This document shows positions 1 through 11,610 of a stretch of 64,000 nucleotides of DNA, piece after piece. The position numbers and the translations under genes were made by a program. The notes under the pieces were generated by a model. The model saw only the letters and a program-made list of their open reading frames with translations. It did not search any database and was not told the DNA's origin. Where the stretch lies: NCBI GenBank assembly GCA_965153355.1, contig OZ231126.1, positions 89,466,001 through 89,530,000 of the forward strand, given 5' to 3'. Numbering within the stretch: the first letter of the stretch is position 1; the number at the start of each line of letters is the position of its first letter. The stretch comes from Flaccisagitta enflata (Eukaryota > Chaetognatha > Sagittoidea > Aphragmophora).

Positions 1-130
1 TTGCTATAGCACTCGTACAACAATTTTTGCACCAGAAGCACTTTAAGTAAAACAATGAAAAGCATGTTTCTTGTTATCCCAGGGGGATGAATTTTTGACT
101 GGACTATCCTAGTACCTGTAGGCTACTTCA

Positions 131-699
131 GACATCGTGCCCACGAAGCCAACATTTAGGGTATCAAAATGGGTCAAAATAGAAAACATACATGAGTGAA
201 AATAGAAAATCAAGTGAAAAAAAAAGGATTGAGATAAGACATGCATGATAATTGAAAGCAAAATTTGCATCCATTCAGCAAGAGAAGAAGATTTAGCCTA
301 TGTTATTGAGGAAGATTTACTGAAAATTTCTATAAATTTCCTTTTTGTCACTGACAAGGGGTTGGACGAAATTTTAAGTTTGCATAGAAAATGAAAAAAT
401 GAAAAAACAAAGAACATAGTTCTCTTCCCAAATCGTTTTTAGAGAGAACTATGATTTTGAAAATGCAAAATTTTTTTTGTTATGGCTTTCTTATAATTTC
501 GACCTCAGAAAAAAGATTTGCCGTGAGAATTGCTTATCAAAAGGCAACTTAAAGCGTAAAGTATGAAACAGACATACATAACAAGTGTATCCAGTAACAA
601 CTTGAGGAATGAAAACATTTTTTGATGGATAATTAGTCCATTTTTGATGCAAAAGGTGGGTGAAGCACTTCATTTTTCCCTGGCCGATTTGACGTCGTC
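131..699 (-). mobile_element. Family X-related element, old divergent copy
   Basis: About 569 bp collinear with copy 3: a GAAG..AACATTT start, the CACTGACA segment, GCATAGAAAATG, the GAACATAGTTCTC hairpin, then TTGATGCAAAA and a degraded end GATTTGACGTCGTC. No target duplication is recognisable, which fits an old insertion. A second divergent fragment occurs at about 54,617-54,800. Confidence 0.6.
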
Positions 700-887
700 A
701 GTAAAAATTTCATGTCTTAACTTTAAGTGCTGCGGTGCGGAAATTGATGTACAGGTGTTATTTCACCGTGTTAAACAACCGGATTGCTTCATTCATCAAT
801 ATACATCTCATGAAAACAATGGCCCTGAATATAGATGCATACAACCACCTCTAACAGCAGCTCACGAGACAATTGAATTCCCTAAAG

Positions 888-1200
888 AACAAGCCCGACC
901 GGGCAACGATGCGTCCGGGATGTGTCTCAGCGTGTATTGATCATTTGACATATGTATGGAGTGACAAATGGACAAACAGACGGATGAGAAGACTCTCAAA
1001 ACATGATGGTCGATCATTTGTTTCAGTGTAGGATCTCATTGTGGCCAAAAACAGCCGAGAAACGCGGTTTTTGCAAAGGCGTAACGGGCGGACCGACGGA
1101 CTGACGGACCGACGGACCGACAGACGGACCAACGGACGGATGTACGGACGGACGGACAGACCCTCTTATAGAGATGCGTTCCTGACGGACGCATCTAAAA
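888..1200 (+). mobile_element. HINE-like repeat, subfamily B (subTIR GATGCGTCC)
   Basis: Starts AACAAGCCCGACCGGGCAAC, contains TGTGGCCAAAAACAGCCGAG, a (GACGGACC)n-type tract at 1,090-1,162 and the terminal hairpin AGATGCG…CGCATCT followed by AAAA. GATGCGTCC near the 5' end (908-916) is matched by GGACGCATC at the 3' end (1,188-1,196). Near-complete mirror of the copy at 29,176-29,478. Confidence 0.7.
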
Positions 1201-1290
1201 AAGACCATTGCGGCATCGATGACGAGTTTTTTCTCTCGCAATAACATGTAAAGTCATCTAATCGTTGGAAGAGGTTGACAAAAGGGGTCG

Positions 1291-1407
1291 CTTGTTTGTT
1301 TTTGTTTTTGTTTTTGTTTTTGTTTTTTGTTTTGTTTTTGTTTTTGTTTTTGTTTTTGTTTTTGTTTTTGTTTTTGTTTTTGTTTTTGTTTTTGTTTTTG
1401 TTTTTGT
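1291..1407. repeat. (GTTTTT)n microsatellite
   Basis: About 19 six-base units with one shorter interruption. All frames over it are simple-sequence artefacts. Confidence 0.95.
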
Positions 1408-1608
1408 CGTTGTTGTATTTTCATTGTTCTTAAGATCGACCATCCCCGCATTTGCGGCTGTGACGCCTGGCCTCGTCTCGATTGAATTCAAATATATCGG
1501 TCGTACGATATCAACGATACCGGTTTGTGCAATTGCGTGCGGGTAAATAGACCGATAGAATGTTGAAGCGTGATGCTCGTAAACTGGCCAGTGAGATGGA
1601 TTGATGAG

Positions 1609-3373
1609 TAGTCAGGGATGTTAAGTCTGATATCAAGGGTGCTGTGCAAAAATTGTGATCGAAGGCTGGAAATTTGCATACAGGCCTAATTTTTCGTGCT
1701 GAATTCAAATATGGAATCCGTTTTTCATCTCTTTTTGAGCACTCCTTTCAAAAATTCATTTTTTGGGTGAAAAATGCCTTCAAGTATAGATTGTGGCTAA
1801 ACTTTACAACTGAGCGCCGCCAAATGTTATGTGAGCAATATCGGGGGTTTGCCTGACCTCCACACCAAATTTTAGCTCAATCCGTCAACATTGAACAGAG
1901 CTATGGGCTTTCAAAGTCTAGGTATACCCCAAAAAATGAAAAAAGTGACTATTTTTTAATTGATTCCATATTGTTATTCTATGCAAAATTCCCTTTCATT
2001 TGATGGGTCACACTATATGGTTTAATACAGAAATGAAATTTTTATATTTTGAGCCACCATTACTTTTTTGTAACGATAACTCAAAAAACAAAAATTTTAA
2101 TGCTTTGCAAAAGGATAGAGAGCGACCTATCAAATGAAAGGGAATTTTGCATAGATTAACAATATGGAATCAAAAATTGAGTCAACACACCCCAGTAGGA
2201 TCTGCATTGAAAATGGGTCTAATTTTTTCTGATTTTAAGAATTACTCAAAAAACGCTTTGTGAATGATTTTTTTTTATAGTAATAAGGTATTGCACTCAA
2301 ATACTACATAAATCTGCGGAAAAACTCACTGTTATAAGACTTTTCAATCAGAATTGTTTTAAAAGCAGAGTGAGTTCCCACCTGATTTCATTTTATAAAA
2401 AAGAAATGCTCATTTTTTTTCATTTTTTGGGGTATACCTTGACTTTGAAAGCCCATAGCTTTGCTCAACATTGACAAATTGTGCTAAAATATAGTATGGA
2501 GGTCAGGCAAACCCCCAATATTGCTCAGATAAGATTTGGTGGCACTCAGTTAGGTAGTTTAAAGATGCTCATTTTTTTCATTTTTGTGGTATACCTAGAC
2601 TTTAAAAGCCAAAGCTCTGCTCAATGATGACGGATTGAGCTAAAATTTGAGGTGGAGGTCAGGCAAACCCCCAATATTGTTCACATAAAATTTGGTGGCG
2701 CTCAGGTAGGTGATTTAGCAAAAATTCATACTTTTGTGTTTTTTTTCTTTTTTTCTTGAAGGTTCCTCGACTTTAGATACTCATAATTTGGCCAAATATT
2801 GACCAATTTGGCTAAAATTTGGTGTGGGCACCAATTGTACCCATACTTATCGAAAAGTAAAAAATTATTGTCATTGGTTACAAATTTTGGCCTAGGGATA
2901 GTATTCAGAAAAAATTTGTCAGTAAAATTTTGATTTTTTTGAAATTTGAACTAATTTTTTTGGAAAACCTGCAAGCCAAATTTCTTGAAATTTTGCACAA
3001 TTGTAGATAACATCAAGGAGAGTTCCCGAGAAAATTTTGGCACCTTATTTCCCCCCTGTTTTCATTTTATAAAAACTTTGAAAGCCCATAGCTCTGCTCA
3101 ATGTTGACGGATTGAGCTAAAATTTGGTGTGAAGGTCAGGCAAACACCCATTATTGCTCACATAAAATTTGGTGCCGCTCAGTTTTATAGTTTAGCCACA
3201 ATCTATACTTGAAGGCATTTTTCACCCAAAAAATGGATTTTTGAAAGGGGTGCTCAAAAAAACATGGAAAACCGATTCCATATTTGAATTCAGCACGAAA
3301 AATTAGGCCTTTATACAAATTTCCAGCCTTTGGTCACAATTTTTGCACAGCAATTCCTTAACATCCCCGACTA
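1609..3373. mobile_element. Large foldback element (1.77 kb, ~310-bp terminal inverted repeats)
   Basis: The left arm starts TAGTCAGGGATGTTAAG (1,609) and is matched in reverse complement by the right arm ending CTTAACATCCCCGACTA (3,373). Shared landmarks include TGCACAG/CTGTGC, GGCCTAATTTTTCGTGC, GAATTCAAATATGGAAT and AAAGCCCATAGCTCTG. The segment GGTCAGGCAAACCCCCAATA is repeated further at about 2,500 and 2,665, so the interior is built from more copies of arm sequence. The flanking GAG on both sides could be a 3-bp target duplication. No ORF suggests a transposase. Confidence 0.75.
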
Positions 3374-3601
3374 GAGGGAGGGTACTGGATAATTATGGTA
3401 TTGCGTAGGATATCTACATCGAGGCCAGATTAACAGTCCGATCGATGGACGGACCAACGCGCAACGTACGGACAGATTTGCAGTTGCAGAGTCGCGTGCA
3501 ATCGACTTGAAAATAGAACAGTACGTGAAAAGCATATAAACAAGTAAGACAAAGTAAAAAACGCAATTTGTATTTGTTTGTCGCTCGCGTGACTCAAGGA
3601 A

Positions 3602-3862
3602 GGCAATAGAAAGAAAAGAAAAGAAAAGAAAAGAAGAAGAAAAAAGAAAAGAAAAGAGGAGAAAAGAAAAGAAAAGAAAAGAAAAGAAAAGAAAACGGAG
3701 CCCGCGGAAATAAAGGGATTAAATAGATAAATCAGTCAAAGTGATTCTTCTTTTCTACTTTCATCCGCATTTCTTTTTCTGTCTTCCTTCCTGTCTTCGT
3801 TTTTGGGGGTCTTCTTTTCTTTTCTTCTCTTTTCTTTTCTTTTCTTTTCTTTTCTTTTCTTT
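3602..3862. repeat. (AAAAG)n and (TTTTC)n tracts facing each other
   Basis: A purine AAAAG tract (3,602-3,695) and, 110 bp on, a TTTTC tract (3,808-3,862) on the same strand. They are complementary and could pair. Confidence 0.9.
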
Positions 3863-3951
3863 CTTTCTGATGTTTGTACATGCGCCATTGATGACCTTTT
3901 TTTTCTTGTTTTCTTTCCTCATTCTAGTTTGCCTGTCGTTCTTATTTCCTC

Positions 3952-4110
<159 letters not shown>

Positions 4111-4420
4111 TTTTACGCGATGAGGTCGCTGAAAATTGGGTGAGAGAAACAGAAGGACAATCAACGAATATGTTCAAAAAGGCTGAAGCCTTCAGAGTTT
4201 ACTTTCTTATATGTAACTTTTGCCTTGTCCCACGATTTTCTGTGTCGGTTGGTGTTGGTTGGTCTGTTAGTTGGTCCCTTTGTAAGTCAGTCAGTTTGTC
4301 AGTTACACATAGCTTCAGGGCCGGCCTCGGGCCACCACTACCTCAAACAAGGCCATGTACACACCCCCTCAGTCACGGACGGGTGGGCAGGAGCGGAATA
4401 GCGAAAAAAACGTCCCCATT

Positions 4421-4582
4421 TTTAGTTGCGGACACGCAACTCTATAAGAGGCTTTGTCCGTCCGCCCGTCCGTTGGTCCGTCGGTCCGTCTGAGGTCTTC
4501 GAGTTGAAAAGTGGGAAAACGGGCATTTCTGCCCCTGCCCACCCGTCCGCAACTGGTATTGGCCGTGTATCCGGCCTTGTTG
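4421..4582 (-). mobile_element. HINE-like repeat (subTIR GTTGCGGAC)
   Basis: Hairpin AGTTGCGGACACGCAACT at the left, a (CCGT)n-type tract, then GTCCGCAACTGG near the right end and GGCCGTGTATCCGGCCTTGTT. The subterminal pair GTTGCGGAC/GTCCGCAAC is changed at both ends relative to the GTCGCGTGC subfamily. Confidence 0.75.
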
Positions 4583-4967
4583 TTTTGGTTACGAACCAAA
4601 AGACCGACACAGCAAGGTCTAGAGTCGCGAGTCTGCGACTAAATATAAGAAAGCTTTGATTAAAAGGCCTTTTTAGTATTGCTGCTCCTATCCATAGACT
4701 TGATTAGCTTTTATCATCAAAGCCCCCGCCTACCCGTAAGCGACATGGGTATCCGTATATCTGGCTTTTTTAGTCCTTTCTTATCCGAGAATCGAGATTT
4801 GTAAATCGGCAAGAATGTTGTTTTGGTCTGGTAAGGATACCTCCGCGCGACATTCCTTAGCTTTACTTTCCTTTTCTTTCGTTTCAACTCTCACTTCTTT
4901 CTTTCTCTCTTGTCTTTTTTTTTCTCTGTCTTTCTGTCTTCATGTGATCATTTCTTTCCTCCTCCTA

Positions 4968-5069
<102 letters not shown>

Positions 5070-5197
5070 GACAAGAGAGGGCGGAGTATAGTCGTGTGTT
5101 GATTGTTGAATCCAGGGCGACAAGTATCTTGCTCCAGAAACTAGAAGACCCACTCGATGACAAGAAGCAAGACAAGAACTCACAAAACGCGCTTGTT

Positions 5198-5412
5198 AAC
5201 TAAAGAGAACAAGTGTCGCGGGGTCACAATGTCGTTACGGACGGGTGGGCAGGGGCGCCCAACCCCCATCTACACTATCCTCCACCCCACACACTCACAC
5301 ACACACACAGACAATCAAAACCGCGGCATCATGAATGAGTTTTCGCACTTTCAACTCAAGCGTTACCGACGAATGGACATAGCCTCTTACAGAGCTGCGT
5401 GTTCGCAACTAA
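5198..5412 (+). mobile_element. HINE-like repeat, divergent
   Basis: AACAAGTGTCG start, GTTACGGACGGGTGGGCAGG block, a short (CACA)n, and a 3' hairpin-like AGCTGCGTGTTCGCAACTAA. The internal part is truncated relative to related copies. Confidence 0.5.
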
Positions 5413-5930
5413 GAAGCAAAAAATGCTTTAAAAATAGAATCATGTTGCATGTTGCGTTTGCCTTTTGCTTTGAAAAATATTTCCATATGATCCTTTTTTC
5501 TTTAAATTTAAGGATTTATGATAAGTACGAAATAATCTAGATTGAGTCAATCACTTTTTCAAGGCCTTTGACTACAGTTGCAACGTTTTCAGCTTTACTC
5601 CTGTTGCTGTACAGTGTAAAATATAGCCTAATGATATGGGCAAGACATACATGTAAAACATATGAAATTTCATGTTTGGATGTTTTTTTGTTTTGTTTTT
5701 TTCATTTTGCTCTTTGAGGTTTAAGAATGAATGATCCAATAAGTCCAATCATAATTTGATTTCAAGGCTGAATAGAGGATAAGCAATACGCCGATTCAAG
5801 AACACTTTTTTTCATTCTACAGTAGCTACAATGGGCTAGAAATGTTGAATTTCATGTGTATAATGTGCCCTGAAAATTTCAGGATGATAACTAACCAAAA
5901 CCAAAAAGCATATGGACCTTGGAGTATTTA

Positions 5931-6599
5931 ACAGGTCGCCCAAGGGCAATATGTGGTCAGCGATACCCGTTGCCCTGCTTTTAGTGATTGTGAATTGAAG
6001 TGAGGGGAAGCAGGGCAGCGGCCCCGAAGGGGACGAAGTCCTGTAGAACACAGCGGGACTTTCGTTTGTCCTACCTGAAGAAGTGGATGAGGTGCTATAG
6101 AGGGCTGACTGAAGTCATTCAAGAGCCTAAACTGAGGTCTAAGAAGGCTGATATAAGGCCTGAGAATGCCAATTGGAAGCTTGAGAGGGCTGACTTGAGG
6201 CTTGAGAGAGCTGGATCAAGGCTTGAAAGGCCCCGGGACTGATTTGAAGCCTGGGAGCAATAAATTGAGGTTTAGATGGCTGATTTGAGGCCTGAGAGGC
6301 CTAATTTGAGGCATGAAAGGCCAGGTTTGAGGCCTGAGAATTTGGATTTGAGGCCTGAGAAGCCAGATTTGAGGCCTGAGAGGCCAGATTTGAGGCCTGA
6401 GAGGCCAGATTTGAGGCCTGGGAGGCTGGATTTGAGACCTGAGAGGCTGGATTTGAGGCCTGAGAGGCCAGATTTGAGGCCTGAGGGGTCTGATAAAGGG
6501 GGGGACTAACGAACGAACGGACGGACGGACGGACGGACGAACGAAAGTCCCCCTGTGTTCTACAGGACTTCGTCCCCTTCGGGGCCGCTGCCCAAAAAG
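5931..6599 (+). mobile_element. HINE-like repeat, subfamily C, with internal 18- to 21-bp minisatellite
   Basis: 5' module AACAGGTCGCCCAAGGGCAA, then GGCAGCGGCCCCGAAGGGGA and the hairpin CCTGTAGAACACAG. A minisatellite of TTTGAGGCCTGAGAGGCCA units follows (about 6,118-6,490), then (ACGG)n and the inverted end CCTGTGTTCTACAGG…GGGGCCGCTGCCC. The inverted termini are ~57 bp. The reading frames across the minisatellite (LRPERPD repeats) are by-products. Confidence 0.75.
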
Positions 6600-6827
6600 C
6601 GGTAAAAGGCGTTTTTTTTTCATTTCTATGAATTATGTCGATAAAGACCCGCGAAAGACCCGCGAAAAACCTGTGTAGCACCATGAAATTTGACATGGGC
6701 TGACTATCTATAAATCATTACAAATCAGTTGTGCTTTTGGGGCAGAAATATTGTACAATTAGGTCACAAAAACGGATTTTTTCATCACTTTTTCCACAAG
6801 CAGCAAAAAAAAACAAAAACAAACAAA

Positions 6828-6829
<2 letters not shown>

Positions 6830-6887
<58 letters not shown>

Positions 6888-6945
6888 CGATAAAAACGAT
6901 AACAATGATAACAATGATAACAACGATGACAGCGATAACAATGAT

Positions 6946-6988
<43 letters not shown>
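6830..6988. repeat. (CAA)n with an interrupted ATAACAATG middle
   Basis: Two CAA tracts (6,830-6,888 and 6,949-6,986) flank GATAACAATGATAACAATG repeats. Confidence 0.95.
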
Positions 6989-7264
6989 ATTATAACGACG
7001 ACTTAGCAGTCTTTATCTTTATCAATGCCGACTATGACTGAACAAGTCAAATACCATGGCGACCATGACGCGCTTTTGAAACAACGATACCAGTCCTAAG
7101 GAATTTACGTTTATGCTAATGTTGACAGTGATAGCCAAGATATCAAGGCATTCCAAACTAACATTACATCAGCGTAAAACCAATGTTTAATTTCGTGGAA
7201 AAAAATCAAAGGGAGGGGGGAGGGAATCAAAAGCGACTTAAGAATATACACCCCTGAATAGACT

Positions 7265-7475
7265 TCAACTAACTTGATTCCTCGTTTTTGGGAAAAATGG
7301 GAAAAATGCGAAAAAAATAAAAAAAGTTTAAAAAAACTATAGCTCCAAAACTATCGATCGCACAGAATTCTGTTTGGCGTCATCTGAAAGAGAAGATTTA
7401 GCTCTTTCTTAGCTATTAATTTCATGTGTAGTCCCATTTTGCCCCAAAAACTGACCAACTTTCCCAAACGCTTCA
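7265..7475 (-). repeat. Interspersed repeat, copy matching 61.05 kb in inverse orientation
   Basis: Shares TAGCTAAGAAAGAGCT… / CTTTCAGATGACGCCAAACAG (reverse complement) and the AAAAATGCGAAAAAAATAAA block with 61,045-61,245. Length ~200 bp, A/T-rich, no ends defined. Confidence 0.6.
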
Positions 7476-7547
7476 TGAGAAAAAGGGAAATCCAAAAAAC
7501 TCTGCAGGACTCAAAAAGACCGAAGGGACTTCGTCTCTTCGACTTTT

Positions 7548-7662
7548 TAGTCGCGTGCTATGCGACTCTACACCCCGCTATGTCGGTCGGTCGGTTGGTT
7601 GGTGGTCGGTCGGTTGGTCGGTTGGTCGGTTGGTCAGTCGGTCGGTTGGTCGGTCCCCTTTT
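7548..7662 (-). mobile_element. HINE-like repeat fragment (hairpin end)
   Basis: TTTTTAGTCGCGTGCTATGC, GCGACTCTACACCCCGC and a (CGGT)n/(TTGGTCGG)n tract, then a direct switch into the C2 element at 7,663. Confidence 0.65.
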
Positions 7663-8298
7663 TGGGCAGGGGCCCCGAAGGGGTTGACGACCTATGCTTT
7701 CACACATAAAGGAGATTTTCTTCTTCTCCTTCTCCTTCTTCGTCCCCCCCTCAAATCCCAGTCTCGAGGCCCAAATTCCAGCCTTGAGGCCCAAATCCCA
7801 GTCTCGAGGCCCAGGTCCCAGCCTTGAGGCCCAAATCCTAGCTTCAAGGCCCAAAACCTAGCCTGGAGGCCAAAACCTAGCCTGGAGGCCAAAATCCCAG
7901 CCTCAAGGCCCAAACCTCACCCTCGAGGTCCAAACCCCAGCCAAGAGGCCCATATCCCAGCCTTGAGGCCCATATCCTAGCTTTGAGGCCCATATCCCAC
8001 CCTTGAGGCCCAGATCTCAGCCTCCAGGCTAGGTTTAGGGCCTTTAGGCTAAGATTTGGGCCTCAAGGCTGGGACCTGGGCCTCGAGACTGGGATTTGGG
8101 TCTCAAGGCTGGGATATGGGCCTCGAGACTGGGATTTGAGGGGGGGATGGAGGAGGAGAAGGAGGAGAAAATCCCCCATATGTGTGAAAGCATAGGTCAT
8201 CGACCCCTTTGGGGCCGCTGCCCTGCTCCCCCTTCAACTTCAAGCGCAACCTACTCAGCAGGGCACAGGTTCCGCTGACTATCTAACGCTTTTGCGAC
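7663..8298 (+). mobile_element. HINE-like repeat, subfamily C2 (ACCTATGCTTTCACACAT ends)
   Basis: Left GGGCAGGGGCCCCGAAGGGG and GACCTATGCTTTCACACATA; right TATGTGTGAAAGCATAGGTC and GGGGCCGCTGCCC, then AGCAGGGCA. In between is a ~20-bp minisatellite (CCCAAATCCCAGCCTCGAGG) that flips orientation near 8,020. Confidence 0.7.
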
Positions 8299-8318
8299 CT
8301 TTACTTTTTCGGCATTTT

Positions 8319-8432
8319 TGAGCTTTTTGAGTATACAGCTCCTGCCCAGATGCCCTAGTGACCTTCTCCAGCAATGCTCCTGCCCACCCGCACGCGACTA
8401 GGGTAGCCGTGTATCCGGCTTGTTTCCAAACA
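8319..8432 (-). mobile_element. HINE-like repeat fragment (AACAAG end)
   Basis: GCTCCTGCCCACCCGCACGC, GACTAGGGTAGCCGTGTATC and CGGCTTGTTT; the hairpin end is missing. Similar end fragments sit at 27,976-28,097 (AGTCGCAACTCTATAAGC start) and 62,870-62,990 (AAGTCGCAAAAGCGTTAGAC). Confidence 0.55.
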
Positions 8433-9009
8433 AAAGAACTCAAAGAATGGGAAACTGACGAACAGTTACAGCGCCTTAGCTTTGCCGATTTGCGTTTAAC
8501 TGCCATGTCACAAACGCGGTAGCCAAACACTGCGTCCAGCTTGTCACTTGTCACCAAGCACGAACAACAACCACAGTACCTGTACAAAACCGTGATGGAG
8601 CAAAATAGAGAAAGGTCAGAACTGCGTTGAGCTTTATTACAACCCACCATGGTTAAATCGTCGCCTTCACACGACCTTTCCCATTTGAAAAGATTAAAAT
8701 TGTTAGTTATTTGTTTTGTTTTCAAGAAACGAATTCATGCATTCACTCATTAATTGATTTGATCTTCAAACCAAGATTGCAACGAGTAACAATAATAGAA
8801 TGACCATGAAAAGTGACTTAACCGCATTTGCATTATTTTAGAGAATTTCAAATCCAATATGCTTTTTGGTTTTGTTCGTTTAGGACGCTGAAATTTTCAG
8901 GGGGTGTTATTATAACAAGAATCAACAAATTCAGCCCATTGTCGCGATTGAAATCAAAAATTGGGTGTTCCTGAATCGGCGTAATAAGCAATCCTATAAA
9001 ACCATGACT

Positions 9010-9011
<2 letters not shown>

Positions 9012-9073
<62 letters not shown>

Positions 9074-9155
9074 GACAGAGAGAGACAGAGAGAGACAGAG
9101 AGAGACAGAGAGAGACAGAGAGACAGAGAGACAGAGAGAGACAAAGAGAGAGAGA
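9012..9155. repeat. (GA)n passing into (GAGAGAGACA)n
   Basis: A pure GA tract to 9,064, then 8- to 10-bp units with a CA substitution. Confidence 0.95.
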
Positions 9156-9439
9156 CAGCGATGTAAGCGGTGGTGCATGGAGTCTGCGTACGCGGGATGA
9201 GATTTTCCGCTGATTATCATCTTCGAGTTTTTGTCCGATTTTCCTCAAAATTCGTCATCGTTTCAGCCTCAAGGGCGATGGCGAAGTCAAATCAAGGGCT
9301 CGGAAAAAAAAGAAGACTCATTTGTGTGCGTTTGTGTGTTTCCTTCACTCACGTGGTTCATTTTCATTTTTCATGAAGCGTCTTTCCTTCCCTTTTGCAA
9401 TCGCGCCATGACCCTTTCACCAAAAAACCAAATTCGTTT

Positions 9440-9641
9440 ATTGTCGCGTTCTACGCGACTCTACACCCCGCTTTGTCGGTCCGTCGGTCCGTTGGTCCAT
9501 CCGTCGGTTCGTCATACTTTACTTTTTTTTTTGTTTTTGCGGTCTCTGGCCTCACTGCTCCAGCCCAAATGATGGAGTCATCTCAAACATAGCCCCTGCC
9601 CACCCGCAGGCGACTAGGGTAGCCGTGTATCTGGCCTTGTT
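9440..9641 (-). mobile_element. HINE-like repeat, subfamily A (subTIR GTCGCG…)
   Basis: Hairpin TTGTCGCGTTCTACGCGACT, CTACACCCCGCTTTGTCGG, (CGGT)n tract, GCCTCACTGCTCCAGCCCA, then AGCCCCTGCCCACCCGCAGG, CGACTAGGGTAGCCGTGTAT and GGCCTTGTT. Confidence 0.75.
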
Positions 9642-9837
9642 ACTTTCTACGACAAAAACTGTCCCCCCCTCATGACATTTTTTTAGTCGCGTGCACGCGA
9701 CTCTACATCCCGCTCTGTCGGTCGGTCGGTCGGTCCGTCGGTCGGTCGGTCGGTCGGTCGGTAACACTTTGCTTTTTTTCGTCTTTTTGGGTCGTTTGGA
9801 GTTATTTTGAGTCATTTTTTTGTTGTTTTTGGGAATC

Positions 9838-10708
9838 ATTGGTTGCTTTTAGTCATTTTTGGTTATTTTTAGTCATTTTTGGTCATTTTTGGTCATTTTG
9901 GTCATTTTGGTCATTTTGGTCATTTTGGTCATTTTTGGTCATTTTTGGTTATTTATGGTCATTTTTGGTCATTTTTGGTCATTTCAGGTCATTTAGGTCA
10001 TTCTTGGTCATTCTTGGTCATTCTTGGTCATTTTTGGTCATTTTTGGTCATTTTATTGGTCATTTCATTGGTCATTTCATTGGTCATTTTTGGTCATTTT
10101 TGGTCATCTTCGGTCATCTTTGGTCATCTTTGGTCATCTTTGGTCATTTTGGTCAATTTGGTCATTTTGGTCATTTTGGTCATTTTTGGTCATTTTTGGT
10201 CATTTTTGGTCATTTTTGGTCATTTATGGTCATTTTTGGTCATTTTTGGTCATTTTTGGTCATTTTTGGTCATTTTTGGTCATTTTTGGTCATTTTTGGT
10301 CATTTTTGGTCATTTTTGGTCATTTTGGTCATTTTTGGTCATTTTTGGTCATTTTTGGTCATTTTTGGTCATTTTTGGTCATTTTTGGTCATTTTTGGTC
10401 ATTTTTGGTCATTTTTGGTCATTTTTGGTCATTTTTGGTCATCTTTGGTTTTTTGGTCATTTTGGTCATTTTTGTTCATTTTGGTCATTTTTGGTCATTT
10501 TTGGTCATTTTTGGTCATTTTTGGTCATTTCTGGTCATCTTTGGTTTTTTGGTCATTTTGGTCATTTTTGTTCATTTTGGTCATTTTTGGTCATTTTTGG
10601 TCATTTTTGGTCATTTTTGGTCATTTTTGGTCATTTTTGGTCAATTTTGGTCATTTTTGTTCATTTTGGTCATTTTTGGTCATTTTTGGTCATTTTTGGT
10701 CATTTTTG
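9838..10708 (+). repeat. 10-bp satellite (GGTCATTTTT)n
   Basis: Roughly 85 units with occasional 9-bp variants (GGTCATTTT) and a higher-order repeat containing GGTCATCTTTGGTTTTTT. It leaves all three + frames open for up to 300 codons (WSFLVIFGHF repeats); these are not genes. Confidence 0.95.
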
Positions 10709-10950
10709 GTTAAAGTCTGCTTGTTAAAGTCTGCTGGTTAAAGTATGCTGGTTGAAGTCTGCTGGTTAAAGTCTGCTGGTTAAAGTCTGCTGGTTTAAGT
10801 CTGCTGGTTTAAATCTAATGGATAAGGTCTGCTGGTTGAAGTCTGCTGGTTGAAGTCTGATGGTTAAAGTCTGCTGGTTTCAATCTGCTGGTTTAAGTCT
10901 GCTGGTCTAATGGTTCAAGTCTGCTGGTTTAAGTCTGCTGGTTGAAATGA
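10709..10950 (+). repeat. ~15-bp satellite (AAGTCTGCTGGTTTA)n
   Basis: About 16 units, each GTCTGCTGGTT plus a variable 3-5 bp linker. It follows directly on the 10-bp array. Confidence 0.9.
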
Positions 10951-10959
10951 TATTAAAGA

Positions 10960-11610
10960 TAAGTATGGTTTAAGTCTGGTTTAAGTCTGGTTTAAGTCTG
11001 GTTTAAGTCTGGTTTAAGTCTGGTTTAAGTCTGGTTAAAGTCTGGTTTAAGTCTGGTGTGAGTCTGGTTCATGTCTGGTTTAAGACTGGTTCATGTCTGA
11101 TTTATGTCTGGTTTAGGTCTGGGTTAGGTCTGGTTTAGGTCTGGTGTATGTCTGGTTTTTTTCTGGTTTATGTTTGATTTAGGTCTGATTTAGGTCTGGT
11201 TTTGGTCTGGTTTTGGTTTGGTTTAATTCTAGTTTGAGTCTGGTTTGAGTCTGGTTTGAGTCTGGTTTGAGCCTGGTTTGAGCCTGGTTTGAGCCTGGTT
11301 TGAGCCTGGTTTGAGCCTGGTTTGAGCCTGATTTAAGTCTGGTTTAAGTCTGGTTTAAGTCTGGTTTGAGTCTGGTTTGAGTCTGGTTTGAGTCTGGTTT
11401 GAGTCTGGATTGAGTCTGGATTGAGTCTGGTTTGAGTCTGGTTTGAGTCTGGCTTAAATCTGGTTTATGTCAGGTTTATGTCTGGTTTATGTCTGATTTA
11501 GGTCTGGTTTTGGTCTAGTCTAATTCTGGTTTGAGTCTCGTTTGAGTCTGATTTGAGTCTGGTTTGAGTCTGGTTTGGGTCTGTTTTGGGTTGCGTTTAA
11601 GTCTGATTTT
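10960..11610 (+). repeat. ~11-bp satellite (TCTGGTTTAAG)n
   Basis: About 55 units with block-wise variants: TCTGGTTTAAG, then TCTGGTTTATG, GCCTGGTTTGA, TCTGGTTTGAG. Variants cluster, as expected from local tandem duplication. Confidence 0.9.

Noticed and set aside
4316-4345. CAGGGCCGGCCTCGGGCC, hAT-like terminus; similar CAGGGCCGTGG at 23,781
   Set aside because: No matching opposite end or 8-bp duplication could be found nearby.
6216-6623. Open frames with LRPERPD or QASNLAS repeats on both strands at 6.2-6.6 and 51.2-51.6 kb
   Set aside because: Translation of the 18- to 21-bp minisatellite inside HINE-like elements; both strands are open.
9839-10741. 300-codon open frame (WSFLVIFGHF repeats) resembling a membrane protein
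   Set aside because: It is the translation of the 10-bp satellite; all three forward frames are open and give the same type of peptide.
10960-11610. CRISPR-like array
   Set aside because: Units are 10-15 bp with no unique spacers; this is satellite DNA in a eukaryotic context.
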